NCBI RefSeq assembly: GCF_014193255.1
Contig: NZ_JACHZB010000003.1
Location: forward strand, 744,001-808,000
Direction: 5' to 3'
From: Rhizobium sp. BK196
GTDB taxonomy: Bacteria > Pseudomonadota > Alphaproteobacteria > Rhizobiales > Rhizobiaceae
DNA: 64,000 bases
Both the position numbers and the translations under genes were made by a program. Under the pieces are notes generated by a model. That model worked only from the letters and a program-made list of their open reading frames with translations. It was not told the DNA's origin and did no database searches. Below, piece by piece: positions 48,814-57,100 of the stretch. Each line of letters begins with the position of its first letter. The first letter of the stretch is position 1.

Positions 48814-50060
48814 GCACGGAAACGATCACCATCGACAGGCTTGGCGCACAGGGCGACGGCATTGCCAACGGCAATAACGGACCAGTCTATGTGCCCTTCA
48901 CGCTGCCGGGCGAGACGGTCGCGATCGCCCGCGTCAAGGACCAGGGCACGGTGATGTCGATCGCCTCTGCCTCCCCCGACAGGCAGGAGCCGCCTTGTCG
49001 GCATTTCGGGCCTGACGGCGTCAACGGTACATGCGGCGGCTGTACGCTTCAGCATATTGCGGATGCGCCCTACCGCGCCTTCAAACGGCACCTCGTCATC
49101 GATGCGCTGAGGTCCAAGGGGTTGACGCCCGAGGTCAGCGAGATCGTCGCTGCCCATCCCGGCGAGCGGCGGCGGGTGGTCTTTGCGGCGCGAAAGACCG
49201 AAAAAGACATGCTTGTCGGATTCAACCAGGCCGAAAGCCATCACATCGTCGCCATCGAGGAATGTCCGATCTCGTCGGCAGGGATCATCTCCCGGCTGCC
49301 GGCGATCAAGGCTGTCGGGGCGGCAGTCGCGACCAATGCCGATGCCTTCCGGATTGCGGTTCTGGAAACGCTCTCCGGTCTCGATATTGCGGTAGAAGGC
49401 GTGAAAAAGCTTTCCGACCAGCAGCGCCGCAAGGCGGTCGAGATCGTGCTCGGCCTTCGGGGTATCGCCCGCGTTTCGCTCGATGGCGAAATTCTCATCG
49501 AGCCTGCGAAACCGATCGTCGAATTCGGCGGCGTTCAGGTTTCCCCGCCCGCCGGCGGCTTCACGCAGGCGACGAAATCGGCTGAAGAGGCGATGGCGAA
49601 GCTCGTGCTTGCCCATGTCGGCAAAGCCAAGCGGATCGCCGATCTCTTCGCGGGCGCGGGCACATTTTCGCTGCAGCTTGCCCGTCTCGGCCGCGTGCAT
49701 GCCGTCGAGGGCGACGGCAAGGCGATTGCGGCGCTCGACCATGCAGCTCGCAACACTCAGGGGCTGAAGCCCGTGACAGTCGAAAAGCGCGATCTCTTCC
49801 GCCGCCCGCTGATGACCTCGGAGCTCAAGGCCTATGACGCGGTCGCCTTCGATCCGCCGCGGGCGGGCGCAGAATTTCAGTGCAAGGAATTGGCACGTTC
49901 GATCGTGAAGAAGGTTGTTGCGGTAAGCTGCAATCCGGTCACGCTTGCCCGCGACCTCGCGCTCCTCGTCGAGGGCGGATACCGGATCACCTCGGTCACG
50001 CCGATCGACCAGTTCCTCTGGACCTCGCATGTCGAGGTGGTGGCGACGCTGGAGAAATAG
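48810..50060 (+). CDS. TrmA/RlmD-type RNA (uracil-5-)-methyltransferase
   Basis: A 416-residue class I SAM methyltransferase. An N-terminal TRAM domain (VSTETITIDRLGAQGDGIANGN ... YVPFTLPGETV) is followed by iron-sulfur cysteines (CRHFG ... CGGCTLQH, ECPISS), the SAM-binding IADLFAGAGTFSLQLARLG and the catalytic segment AVSCNPVTLARDL. The family makes 5-methyluridine in rRNA or tRNA; the target nucleoside is not certain. It starts with GTG overlapping the tlyA stop (GTGA), so both RNA methyltransferases are coupled. Confidence 0.93.
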   Translation: MSTETITIDRLGAQGDGIANGNNGPVYVPFTLPGETVAIARVKDQGTVMSIASASPDRQEPPCRHFGPDGVNGTCGGCTLQHIADAPYRAFKRHLVIDALRSKGLTPEVSEIVAAHPGERRRVVFAARKTEKDMLVGFNQAESHHIVAIEECPISSAGIISRLPAIKAVGAAVATNADAFRIAVLETLSGLDIAVEGVKKLSDQQRRKAVEIVLGLRGIARVSLDGEILIEPAKPIVEFGGVQVSPPAGGFTQATKSAEEAMAKLVLAHVGKAKRIADLFAGAGTFSLQLARLGRVHAVEGDGKAIAALDHAARNTQGLKPVTVEKRDLFRRPLMTSELKAYDAVAFDPPRAGAEFQCKELARSIVKKVVAVSCNPVTLARDLALLVEGGYRITSVTPIDQFLWTSHVEVVATLEK

Positions 50061-50089
50061 CCACCTCGGGACTCGCGACCGTGAACGGT

Positions 50090-50120
50090 TTCGCAGCGCG
50101 GGGGTTAAGCGCGCTGCGAA
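50090..50120. repeat. Perfect 11-bp hairpin after the RNA methyltransferase gene
   Basis: TTCGCAGCGCG (50090-50100) and CGCGCTGCGAA (50110-50120) form an uninterrupted stem with a 9-base loop, 29 bases after the stop codon. A second weaker hairpin (GGACGG / CCGTCC, 50179-50199) and the palindrome TTCGTACGAA (50154-50163) follow. No T-run is present. Function unknown: possible 3' stabiliser, terminator or small RNA. Confidence 0.55.
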
Positions 50121-50273
50121 CTGCGAGGCTGTGGGTAAATTTCGGACAGGGGGTTCGTACGAAACACGTCCCGCGTCCGGACGGTTGGGGGATCCGTCCT
50201 CGGTTCAATAATTAGATTATGCTTAAGAGAGGCTTAAATTGGCATATGATAATAACCACTGATTTTTAGGGGC

Positions 50274-51026
50274 TCAGCGACGCATGAAAGCCTCGAAGGC
50301 GGCGCGAGCTTCTGCGCTTTTAAGGCGTGCGGCGAAATGGCGAGCCTCTTCATCGATACGCGTGATGACCTCTTCCCGCGGGCCGCGAATGAGGTCACGG
50401 GCGAGCCTCAGCGCTTCCGGCGGTTTGGCGGCAAGCTTCGCGGCCGTAGCCAGCGTCTGGCTTTCCACCTCTTCCGGCGCCGTCACCTTCCAGATAAGGC
50501 CGGCTTGCCTCGCATCCTCGGCCGTGAAGGCCTCACCAGCAGCGAGCATGGCAAAGGCGCGCTGATAGCCCATGATGCGCGGGGCGATTAGGCTGGAACC
50601 CGCTTCCGGGACCAGCGCCAGATCGACGAAGGGCGTGCGGAACTGGCTGCGATCGGAGGCAATCGTCAGGTCGCAATGCAGGTTGAGCGTCGTACCGATG
50701 CCGATTGCGAGACCGTCTACGCCCGAGACGAGCGGCTTTCCGGCATTGGCGAGGGCGTAGAGGAAATCGATCAGTTCCTGGCCCATGCCGCCGCCCATTG
50801 CCGCGGCGAGGAAATCGCCGATGTCGTTTCCGGCAGAAAAGCAGCCTTCGCCGCCGAGAAAGACCGTTACCCTGATGCCGGCATCGCTGTTTGCGGCATT
50901 CAGGGCATCCGTCATCGTACGATACATGGCGCGGGTAAAGGCATTCTTCTTTTCCATCCGATTGAAGCGGATGATCTGGACGGCCGGATGTTCTGCGGAT
51001 CGCGCGATGATGATGGAATCGCTCAT
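50274..51026 (-). CDS. Enoyl-CoA hydratase/isomerase family protein
   Basis: A 250-residue crotonase-fold enzyme. The start MSDSIIIARSAEH; the oxyanion-hole segment is GGEGCFSAGNDIGDF; the second catalytic region is PFVDLALVPEAGSSL with the catalytic-type Glu. It hydrates enoyl-CoA in fatty-acid oxidation or isomerises it. It follows the acyl-CoA dehydrogenase by 10 bases and forms a two-gene beta-oxidation unit. Confidence 0.92.
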   Translation of the reverse strand: MSDSIIIARSAEHPAVQIIRFNRMEKKNAFTRAMYRTMTDALNAANSDAGIRVTVFLGGEGCFSAGNDIGDFLAAAMGGGMGQELIDFLYALANAGKPLVSGVDGLAIGIGTTLNLHCDLTIASDRSQFRTPFVDLALVPEAGSSLIAPRIMGYQRAFAMLAAGEAFTAEDARQAGLIWKVTAPEEVESQTLATAAKLAAKPPEALRLARDLIRGPREEVITRIDEEARHFAARLKSAEARAAFEAFMRR

Positions 51027-51036
51027 TGTCAGCTCC

Positions 51037-52812
51037 TCAGGCAAGGGCGGTGCGGGCAGCGGCGAGGCTATCGGCGCCGTTGACGACACGGTCTTTCAGC
51101 GCCGCCGTTTCGGACAGAAGGTTTTCCGCAGTAAAGCGGCAGAGCGCGATGCGGCTCTCGCCTACCCCGTCTTCGGTCCGGGCAAGGCCCCCCTTGGCAA
51201 GATAGCAGCCGGTCAGCGCAAGGCCGAAAAGACGCTGAAAGGGCGTCGCGCCCGACAGGGCCTCGGCGGACCTGCCCTCGGCAAGGCGGGCAAGAAGCCA
51301 GCTAGTCGCCTCCTCCAGATCGGCAAGGGCGGAATCCAGCCTATCGGCCGTCGCGCCGAAACTGTCGAGGTTTGAACTGCGGACAGCCTCAGTGATCGCC
51401 TTCAGCTCGACGATGAAGCCCTTGACCTGATTGCCATCAGACAAAGGCAGCTTGCGGGTGACGAGGTCGATCGCCTGAATGCCGTTCGTGCCTTCGTAGA
51501 TCGGGGCGATGCGGGCATCGCGCAGATAGCGGGCGGCACCCGTCTCCTCGATGAAGCCCATGCCGCCGTGCACCTGTATACCGAGGGAGGCGACGTCGAC
51601 GCCGGCATCCGTCGCGAAGGACTTGGCGATCGGCGTCAGCAATGCAGCGCGCTCCTGCCAATGTTCGCGCCGCTCATTGGCGCGATGGGCCATGTCGATC
51701 GCGTGCGCGCAGGCATAGGTGATGGCGCGCGAACCCTGCGTCAGCGCCTTCATGGTGAGCAGCATCCTGGTAACATCGGGATGTTGGATGATCGGGCTCA
51801 TGCCGGAGCCGCTCCAGCCGGGCGCCTTGCCCTGCATACGCTCCTTCGCATAGGCGATCGCTTTCTGCGTCGCCGCCTCGCAGATTGCCACGCCCTGCAT
51901 GCCGACAGCGAGGCGGGCGTTATTCATCATTGTGAACATGCAGGCGAGGCCCTTGTTCTCCTCGCCGATCAACCAGCCGACAGCGCCCTTTCCGCCGAAT
52001 TTGCCGTCGCCATAGATCATGGTGCAGGTGGGCGAGCCATGAATGCCGAGCTTGTGTTCAAGCGAATGACAGTGGAGATCGTTGCGGGCGCCGAGAGAGC
52101 CGTCGTCGTTGACGAGGAATTTCGGCACGAGAAAGAGCGAGATGCCGCGCGTACCATCAGGCGCATCCGGCAGACGCGCGAGTACGAGATGGATGATGTT
52201 TTCGGCTGCGTCGTGCTCACCCCATGTGATGAAGATTTTCTGGCCGAAGATACGGTAGCTGCCATCTTCGCGGCGTTCGGCGCGCGCCTTCAGCACCCCG
52301 AGATCGGAGCCTGCATGCGGTTCGGTCAAGTTCATGGTACCGGTCCATTCGCCAGAGACCATGCGCGCAAGATATTTTTCCTTGAGAGCGGCACTGCCAT
52401 GAACGTTCAGCGCTTCGATGGCGCCCATGGTCAGCGTCGGGCAGAGGGCGAAGGCCATGGAACCGGAATTCCACATTTCCAGCGCTGCGACATTCAGCAT
52501 ATGCGGCAGGGCCTGGCCACCGAATTCTTCCGCCGCCGTCAGGCCGTTCCAGCCGCCTGCTGCCCAGTTGCGGTAGAGATCGCGCCATCCGTCTGGCGTT
52601 TTCACCTCACCGTTGGAAAGACGGGCGCCTTGGCGATCGCCGATGTCGGCGAGAGGGGCGATTTCCTCCGTGGCAAATCGTCCCGCCTCGGCAAGGATGG
52701 CTTCGACGAGATCCTCGCCGAGATCGCCCAGTAGACCGTCGTCGATCGCCTCCGCCATGCCGGCAACATGCTTCAGCGTGAACGCGATCTCCTCGACGGG
52801 CGCCTTATACAT
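51037..52812 (-). CDS. Acyl-CoA dehydrogenase with C-terminal extension domain
   Basis: A 591-residue FAD enzyme, larger than the roughly 380-residue classical type because of an extra C-terminal domain. Features: GGWNGLTAAEEFGGQALP, TMNLTEPHAGSDLG (substrate/FAD loop), KIFITWGEHD, the segment GIHGSPTCTMIY and the catalytic Glu in PIYEGTNGIQAIDL. It introduces the alpha,beta double bond in acyl-CoA; the chain length is unknown but related proteins act on longer chains. Confidence 0.94.
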   Translation of the reverse strand: MYKAPVEEIAFTLKHVAGMAEAIDDGLLGDLGEDLVEAILAEAGRFATEEIAPLADIGDRQGARLSNGEVKTPDGWRDLYRNWAAGGWNGLTAAEEFGGQALPHMLNVAALEMWNSGSMAFALCPTLTMGAIEALNVHGSAALKEKYLARMVSGEWTGTMNLTEPHAGSDLGVLKARAERREDGSYRIFGQKIFITWGEHDAAENIIHLVLARLPDAPDGTRGISLFLVPKFLVNDDGSLGARNDLHCHSLEHKLGIHGSPTCTMIYGDGKFGGKGAVGWLIGEENKGLACMFTMMNNARLAVGMQGVAICEAATQKAIAYAKERMQGKAPGWSGSGMSPIIQHPDVTRMLLTMKALTQGSRAITYACAHAIDMAHRANERREHWQERAALLTPIAKSFATDAGVDVASLGIQVHGGMGFIEETGAARYLRDARIAPIYEGTNGIQAIDLVTRKLPLSDGNQVKGFIVELKAITEAVRSSNLDSFGATADRLDSALADLEEATSWLLARLAEGRSAEALSGATPFQRLFGLALTGCYLAKGGLARTEDGVGESRIALCRFTAENLLSETAALKDRVVNGADSLAAARTALA

Positions 52813-53118
52813 CTTATTTCCTCCGCATTCAGCTCACGCACGGCAAAGCCGGTGCATAAGCGCCTCCAACCGAAGAGCTAATTGATTTTTACGTAAACGT
52901 CAATTTGATTTCCGTCGATTACCTATCGAGAGCGCCTTTTCGCTTGTGCACTTGCACAAACAAACGTCATGGAGAATCTCTAAGCGTGTCGCGATCGTTC
53001 AGATCCGCCGCCGGCAGCAGGTTTTTGTTTTAAGGCATGCCGTTATCGCAAACCCGCTGCACAGTTTGCGCGACATGCTCTAGTAGGATTGATCGCTTTC
53101 GCGAGAGGATCGACAATA
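52813..53118. other. Intergenic region upstream of the acyl-CoA dehydrogenase and CorA/ZntB genes
   Basis: This 306-base gap contains the divergent promoters and one dispersed palindrome (listed separately at 53035-53078). No reading frame here has coding character. Confidence 0.5.
53035..53078. repeat. Dispersed rhizobial palindrome, copy 1
   Basis: Outer arms GCATG (53035-53039) and CATGC (53074-53078) enclose a perfect inner stem CGCAAAC / GTTTGCG (53047-53053 and 53064-53070) with loop CCGCTGCACA. The loop shares TGCACA with the copy at 59529, so both belong to one family of short intergenic elements. Confidence 0.65.
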
Positions 53119-54111
53119 ATGGATACCTTGCCTGCCAACATACCCGGCCTCGTTTGGGCCTATCGTTTCTCGCCGGAAAGCAAGAAGGCCACGCGGCTGC
53201 AAAACAGCGCGACGGCCGCGGAGCTGACTGCAGACCAGGGTTTCTATTGGCTGCATCTCAACCTTGCCGATGCCCGAGTGCCCGCCCTGCTCGACACGCT
53301 CGGCGTGATGGATGACGCCAAGTCGGCGCTGACCACGCGCGACACGCACGCGGTCCTGACTGTCGACGAACAGATGCTCTACGGTACGCTGGTGGACTGC
53401 CAGCGCGAATTCGATCAGGACACGGCCGATCTCGGCTGGCTGCATTTCGCCATCTCCGACCGTTTCATCATCACCACGCGCCTGCAGCCGCTGAGAAGTG
53501 TGGAACGAACGCGTGTCATGATCGAGAAGAATCCCGCCAAGTTCACCCGGCCCGTCGACCTCTTCGAGCTGCTTGTGACCGAGTTCCAGCGCACGCTGAT
53601 CTCCGTCGTCATGGAGCTCACGGAAGAGCTCAACCTGATCGAGGACTTCGTCTACGACAACGCGCCGCGTGACGAACGCCGCAGGCTTGCTCCCGTCCGT
53701 CGCACGATCGTGCGCTTGCATCGCCACCTGCGCACGGTCCTTGCGCTGATGCGGCGAGCGGCAGCCTCCGACGAAGACGAAATGCCTTTCGGCTTCGACG
53801 ATATTGCCGGACGACTGACAAGCCGGCTGGAGACAGTCGATCACGATGTCTATGCGCTGCAGGACCGGGCAAGGCTGCTGCACGAAGAAATCGATTCCAA
53901 GCTCTCCTCGGAGACGAACCGCCACCTCTACATCCTGTCGATCATGACGGCCTTCCTGCTGCCGCCGACGCTGGTGACCGGCTTTTTCGGCATGAACACA
54001 GCCAACCTGCCCTTCGCCGTCGGAGACTACGGTACGGAATATGCTGTGGGGCTCATCCTCGCCTCCATCGCCTTGGCCTGGTGGCTCTTGAAGCGGGTGG
54101 ATATCCTCTAA
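53119..54111 (+). CDS. CorA/ZntB family divalent-cation transporter
   Basis: A 330-residue CorA-superfamily protein: a long cytoplasmic domain (residues 1 to about 265) with a helical VTEFQRTLISVVMELTEELNLIEDFVYDN stalk, then two C-terminal helices. The pore motif is GFFGMNTANLP (GMN) and the C-terminal KRVDIL tail is basic. Size and sequence suit the ZntB branch, which moves zinc, rather than magnesium CorA; the ion is not decided from sequence. The start MDTLPANIPG is 10 codons inside the longest frame. Confidence 0.9.
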   Translation: MDTLPANIPGLVWAYRFSPESKKATRLQNSATAAELTADQGFYWLHLNLADARVPALLDTLGVMDDAKSALTTRDTHAVLTVDEQMLYGTLVDCQREFDQDTADLGWLHFAISDRFIITTRLQPLRSVERTRVMIEKNPAKFTRPVDLFELLVTEFQRTLISVVMELTEELNLIEDFVYDNAPRDERRRLAPVRRTIVRLHRHLRTVLALMRRAAASDEDEMPFGFDDIAGRLTSRLETVDHDVYALQDRARLLHEEIDSKLSSETNRHLYILSIMTAFLLPPTLVTGFFGMNTANLPFAVGDYGTEYAVGLILASIALAWWLLKRVDIL

Positions 54112-54118
54112 ATAAAAA

Positions 54119-54140
54119 CGCCCGGCTGGATGGCCGGGCG
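54119..54140. terminator. Bidirectional terminator between the CorA/ZntB and BA14K genes
   Basis: Perfect 8-bp arms CGCCCGGC (54119-54126) and GCCGGGCG (54133-54140) with a 6-base loop, flanked by A residues on the left and CTTTAT on the right. It lies 7 bases after one stop codon and 25 bases from the other, so it can serve both convergent genes. Confidence 0.75.
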
Positions 54141-54165
54141 CTTTATCTCAATCTCTGGTTTCCCC

Positions 54166-54630
54166 TCAGTAATAGGGCGAATAGCACTGCTGACGCGGAC
54201 CGTTATAGGGCTGGAACGTATTGTCGTAGACCCTGTAGGAGCGGTAGCGATTTTCGCACCATGCGATGTGGCTCGGCGTCATGCCCGAGGGAGCCGGTGC
54301 AGGCGCATAGTAGCGCGGCTGAGCGACGACGGCGCCGCCGACGATGGCACCGGCACCGAAGGCGGCCAGCGGATACCAGTAGCCGTTATAGCGGCGATAG
54401 CCCGGACGATAATAGGAATAGCCGCGATAGCCGCCGTACCAGCCGGGACGGTAGGCACGAGGATAGTAGCCGGGGCGATAATAACGGCGGTACTGGACGG
54501 TTTCGACAGGCGATGATTTTTCCACCTGCGGGGCGGCCGGCATCTGAATTGCCTGCGACGGCACGAAGCTCGTCGCAACGACGGCGGCGGCCATAACCGC
54601 AGTCGCGACCTTCTTACTCAGCCCAAACAT
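54166..54630 (-). CDS. BA14K family protein
   Basis: A 154-residue exported protein. The signal peptide (residues 1-27, [20 protein letters not shown] ... SQA) is followed by a Tyr/Arg/Gly-rich stretch ([20 protein letters not shown]), a hydrophobic [16 protein letters not shown] segment and the BA14K signature [33 protein letters not shown]. The Brucella member is an immunoreactive protein with lectin-like activity; rhizobial members are common envelope proteins. An EcfG-type promoter precedes it. Confidence 0.92.
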   Translation of the reverse strand: MFGLSKKVATAVMAAAVVATSFVPSQAIQMPAAPQVEKSSPVETVQYRRYYRPGYYPRAYRPGWYGGYRGYSYYRPGYRRYNGYWYPLAAFGAGAIVGGAVVAQPRYYAPAPAPSGMTPSHIAWCENRYRSYRVYDNTFQPYNGPRQQCYSPYY

Positions 54631-54669
54631 TGCGTATCTCCGATCAAGAGCGAAAAAAGCATGCCGGAC

Positions 54670-54694
54670 AACGGATAATATGGGAAATTGTTCC
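54670..54694 (-). promoter_or_regulatory. EcfG-type general-stress promoter of the BA14K gene
   Basis: Read on the minus strand: GGAAC (54694-54690), exactly 16 bases, then CGTT (54673-54670), the EcfG consensus. It ends 39 bases before the BA14K start codon. Spacing and sequence match the promoter at 7138, so the two genes could share one stress sigma factor. Confidence 0.8.
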
Positions 54695-54774
54695 CAAAAG
54701 ACCCGAAAACGGCATCTACGCTCCGCTTTTACCGGAGGCGAAATGAACCGGGCATTAACCGCTGGCGATCGCCC

Positions 54775-56037
54775 TCAGGCAACGACCGAGAGCTTTGCCT
54801 GATCACCCTGCAGCCGATTGACCATGAAGCTAGAATACCACTCGAGGAACTGCATGACGCCGCCTTCGTGAGCGGCAGAATAGGGACCGGGCTCATAGGC
54901 CGGCGAGTGGATGCCGAAGGCGTTCTCTTCGACGATGCGGCGATCCTGATCGTTGGTTTCGGTCCAGACGTGGGTCAGTTCCTCGAGATTGTAGTCTACT
55001 CCTTCGACTGCATCCTTGTGGACAATCCATTTAGTCGTCACCGCCGTCTCGTTGGCACTCAGCGGCAGCACGCGGAAGGAGATGGCGTGGTCGCCAAGCA
55101 GATGGTTCCATGTGGTCGGATAGTGGAACAGTAGCATAGTGCCGATGTGGCTGATCTTGACATCGTCGGAGAGCGGGCGTTTGACGGCGGGCTTTCCTGA
55201 CATGGTGTAGCTTTCGGCGTCCTCGATCAGCGGCATCCGGGCAGTACGGAACTGTCCGTCCGGCGAGATCTGGAACTTGCTCGGCAGGCCGGCCGCTTCG
55301 CAACGCGCCCAGTGGCCGGCAATCTCCGGATCGTCGGCGCCTCCGTCCGTGCCTGTCACGCTCGGTGCTTCCGGATAGGTGCGGCAGAGCTCCGGGTGAT
55401 TGGCGGCGCAGTGGTAGCACTCGCGATTGTTTTCCCAGACAAGCTTCCAGTTGCCCTTCTCAATGATGGTGCTCTGAAAGGCGATCTTGGCCTCGCCGAT
55501 GTGATGAGGCGCCATATAGGGCTCGATCTTATCGCGCACCGTCTGGAAGTCCGGCGCAACATTGGCGAGGCAGATGAAGACGTAGCCGGCGACGATTTCG
55601 CAATGGACCGGCTTCAGTCCGTAGCCGCTCTTATCGAAATCATCGCCCATATGGCGCGCGAAGGCGAGCTTGCCGTCGAGATCGTAGGTCCACTGATGAT
55701 AGGGGCAGACGAGCCGTACCGACGAGCCGTGCTCCTTGGTGCAGACGCGCGAGCCGCGGTGGCGACAGCTATTGTGGAAGGCCCGAATGACATTGTCGCG
55801 TCCGCGCACGATGACGACGGGATAGTCGCCGATCTGAACGGTAAAATAGGCGCCCGGCTTCGGCAGTTCGCAGTCATGGCCGATGAACAGCCAGTCGCGA
55901 TAGTAGATCATCTCCATGTCCAGATGGAAATAATCCTCATCGATGTAGAAGGGTTGCTCGAGGCTGAAACCCTCGCGGCGGCCCTTGAGCTGGCGCAAAA
56001 CGTTGCTGCGAATATCCATCTGCCTATCCTCGTGCAT
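54775..56037 (-). CDS. Rieske non-heme iron oxygenase alpha subunit (GbcA/stachydrine-demethylase type)
   Basis: A 420-residue aromatic-ring-hydroxylating-type oxygenase. The Rieske cluster CRHRGSRVC ... CPYHQW (Cys-x-His, Cys-x2-His) and the mononuclear iron motif WENNRECYHCAANHPEL are intact. Overall pattern (MDIRSNVLRQLKGRREGFSLEQPFY) resembles glycine-betaine or proline-betaine demethylating monooxygenases of rhizobia rather than true aromatic dioxygenases. The reductase is not adjacent. Two starts (56037 and 56019) both have good ribosome-binding sites. Confidence 0.88.
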   Translation of the reverse strand: MHEDRQMDIRSNVLRQLKGRREGFSLEQPFYIDEDYFHLDMEMIYYRDWLFIGHDCELPKPGAYFTVQIGDYPVVIVRGRDNVIRAFHNSCRHRGSRVCTKEHGSSVRLVCPYHQWTYDLDGKLAFARHMGDDFDKSGYGLKPVHCEIVAGYVFICLANVAPDFQTVRDKIEPYMAPHHIGEAKIAFQSTIIEKGNWKLVWENNRECYHCAANHPELCRTYPEAPSVTGTDGGADDPEIAGHWARCEAAGLPSKFQISPDGQFRTARMPLIEDAESYTMSGKPAVKRPLSDDVKISHIGTMLLFHYPTTWNHLLGDHAISFRVLPLSANETAVTTKWIVHKDAVEGVDYNLEELTHVWTETNDQDRRIVEENAFGIHSPAYEPGPYSAAHEGGVMQFLEWYSSFMVNRLQGDQAKLSVVA

Positions 56038-56378
56038 GTTGCTGCCACTCCTTTAGAGCACGACAGCGGAAGCGCGCCCGTTTCCCTCTCTCTCCGGAGA
56101 GCTGGTCATGGCGTCATTTAAGCACCGAGCATGCCAGTCGCTTGGTTGTAAAGCGACATCCGCTTCGAAATTGACGACAGTGAGCCGGGTGTCCTCAGAA
56201 ACAATCACTCACCGTTGACCGTTGTCAATTACGACATTCACGGCGCTTCAGAAATAAGCGAATCCAATGCTGCGGGCCGATTTTATCGCATTTGCGACAT
56301 CCCGCTCTCAAACCCGGCACCCGCGCCTTCTTCCCGTTATTTTAACAGGACGTTAAGCACGAAATCCTATCCTGCGCA
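56038..56378. other. Intergenic region upstream of the Rieske oxygenase gene
   Basis: This 341-base gap precedes the oxygenase gene and the next plus-strand gene. I see a short TGTC-AATTAC-GACA symmetry and two copies of ACCGTTG, but no convincing operator, promoter or RNA gene. Confidence 0.4.
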
Positions 56379-57017
56379 GTGACCGACACAGCGAAGACTG
56401 CGAAAGCCATGGCCAAACTTCGATATTTCGACGCGCGGGAACAGATCAAGCCCGCCGAATCGCGGCTTCCTACCAAGCACTCAGAATTCCTGCGCACCGG
56501 CCGCATCAGCCGCCGCCGCGAAGACTGGCTTCCGGAAGAGCGCCGCTATCTCACCCATGAGGAAGTGGCTGAAAGGACGGCACGGAAGCTGCAGGCCGCC
56601 GGCGAAAAAACCCACCAGAATATCAACGGCTTCCACCATTCGATCCAGTTTCCGAAGATGATCTTCCACCGGACGCTAGCCGACAGCCCGCATCTCGGCT
56701 ACTGCCACGTCACGGCCGCACGTACCAAGTTCGCCCGCTACGACGAAGTGGCATGGGCCTTCTATATCGCCAACTTCTATTCCGACATCGGCGACAACGA
56801 CAATTTCTTCGACAATATCGCAGTGCAGAATTCCCGCATGTATTTCGCCGTGGCGATCAAACCGGGCGACAGCACGCCAGAGAGGATGGTGGTCGACCGC
56901 TCGGTGCGGGGCAACGGCCTGCTCTTCCGCACCGACGATCCGCAGATCGCCATCCGCAACATCCTCCTACTTGGCGCCCGCAACGAACAGCTGCGCCAAA
57001 TCATTCGCCAACTGTAG
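56379..57017 (+). CDS. Conserved protein of unknown function
   Basis: About 212 residues, not recognised with confidence (possibly a rhizobial DUF family). It is hydrophilic, with no signal peptide or membrane helix. Notable segments are RISRRREDWLPEERRYLTHEEVAERTARKL, HSIQFPKMIFHRTL, HLGYCHVTAARTKFARYDEVAWAFYIANFYSDIGDNDNFFDNIAVQNSRMYFAVAIKP and the C-terminal NILLLGARNEQLRQIIRQL. The start may be GTG at 56379 or ATG at 56409. It is followed by the Sua5 gene on the same strand. Confidence 0.7.
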   Translation: MTDTAKTAKAMAKLRYFDAREQIKPAESRLPTKHSEFLRTGRISRRREDWLPEERRYLTHEEVAERTARKLQAAGEKTHQNINGFHHSIQFPKMIFHRTLADSPHLGYCHVTAARTKFARYDEVAWAFYIANFYSDIGDNDNFFDNIAVQNSRMYFAVAIKPGDSTPERMVVDRSVRGNGLLFRTDDPQIAIRNILLLGARNEQLRQIIRQL

Positions 57018-57100
57018 GTTCGCCGATCCACCAGCTCCGGGCGGGATTGATCGCGCCGCAAGGAAGGCCTAATGACTGCCGCAGTAAAACCGGGCAGGAC

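Noticed and set aside
48780..50030. Long open frame opposite the RNA methyltransferase gene
   Set aside because: The plus-strand protein has a TRAM domain, iron-sulfur cysteines and SAM motifs; the opposite frame has none and is a shadow of high GC content.
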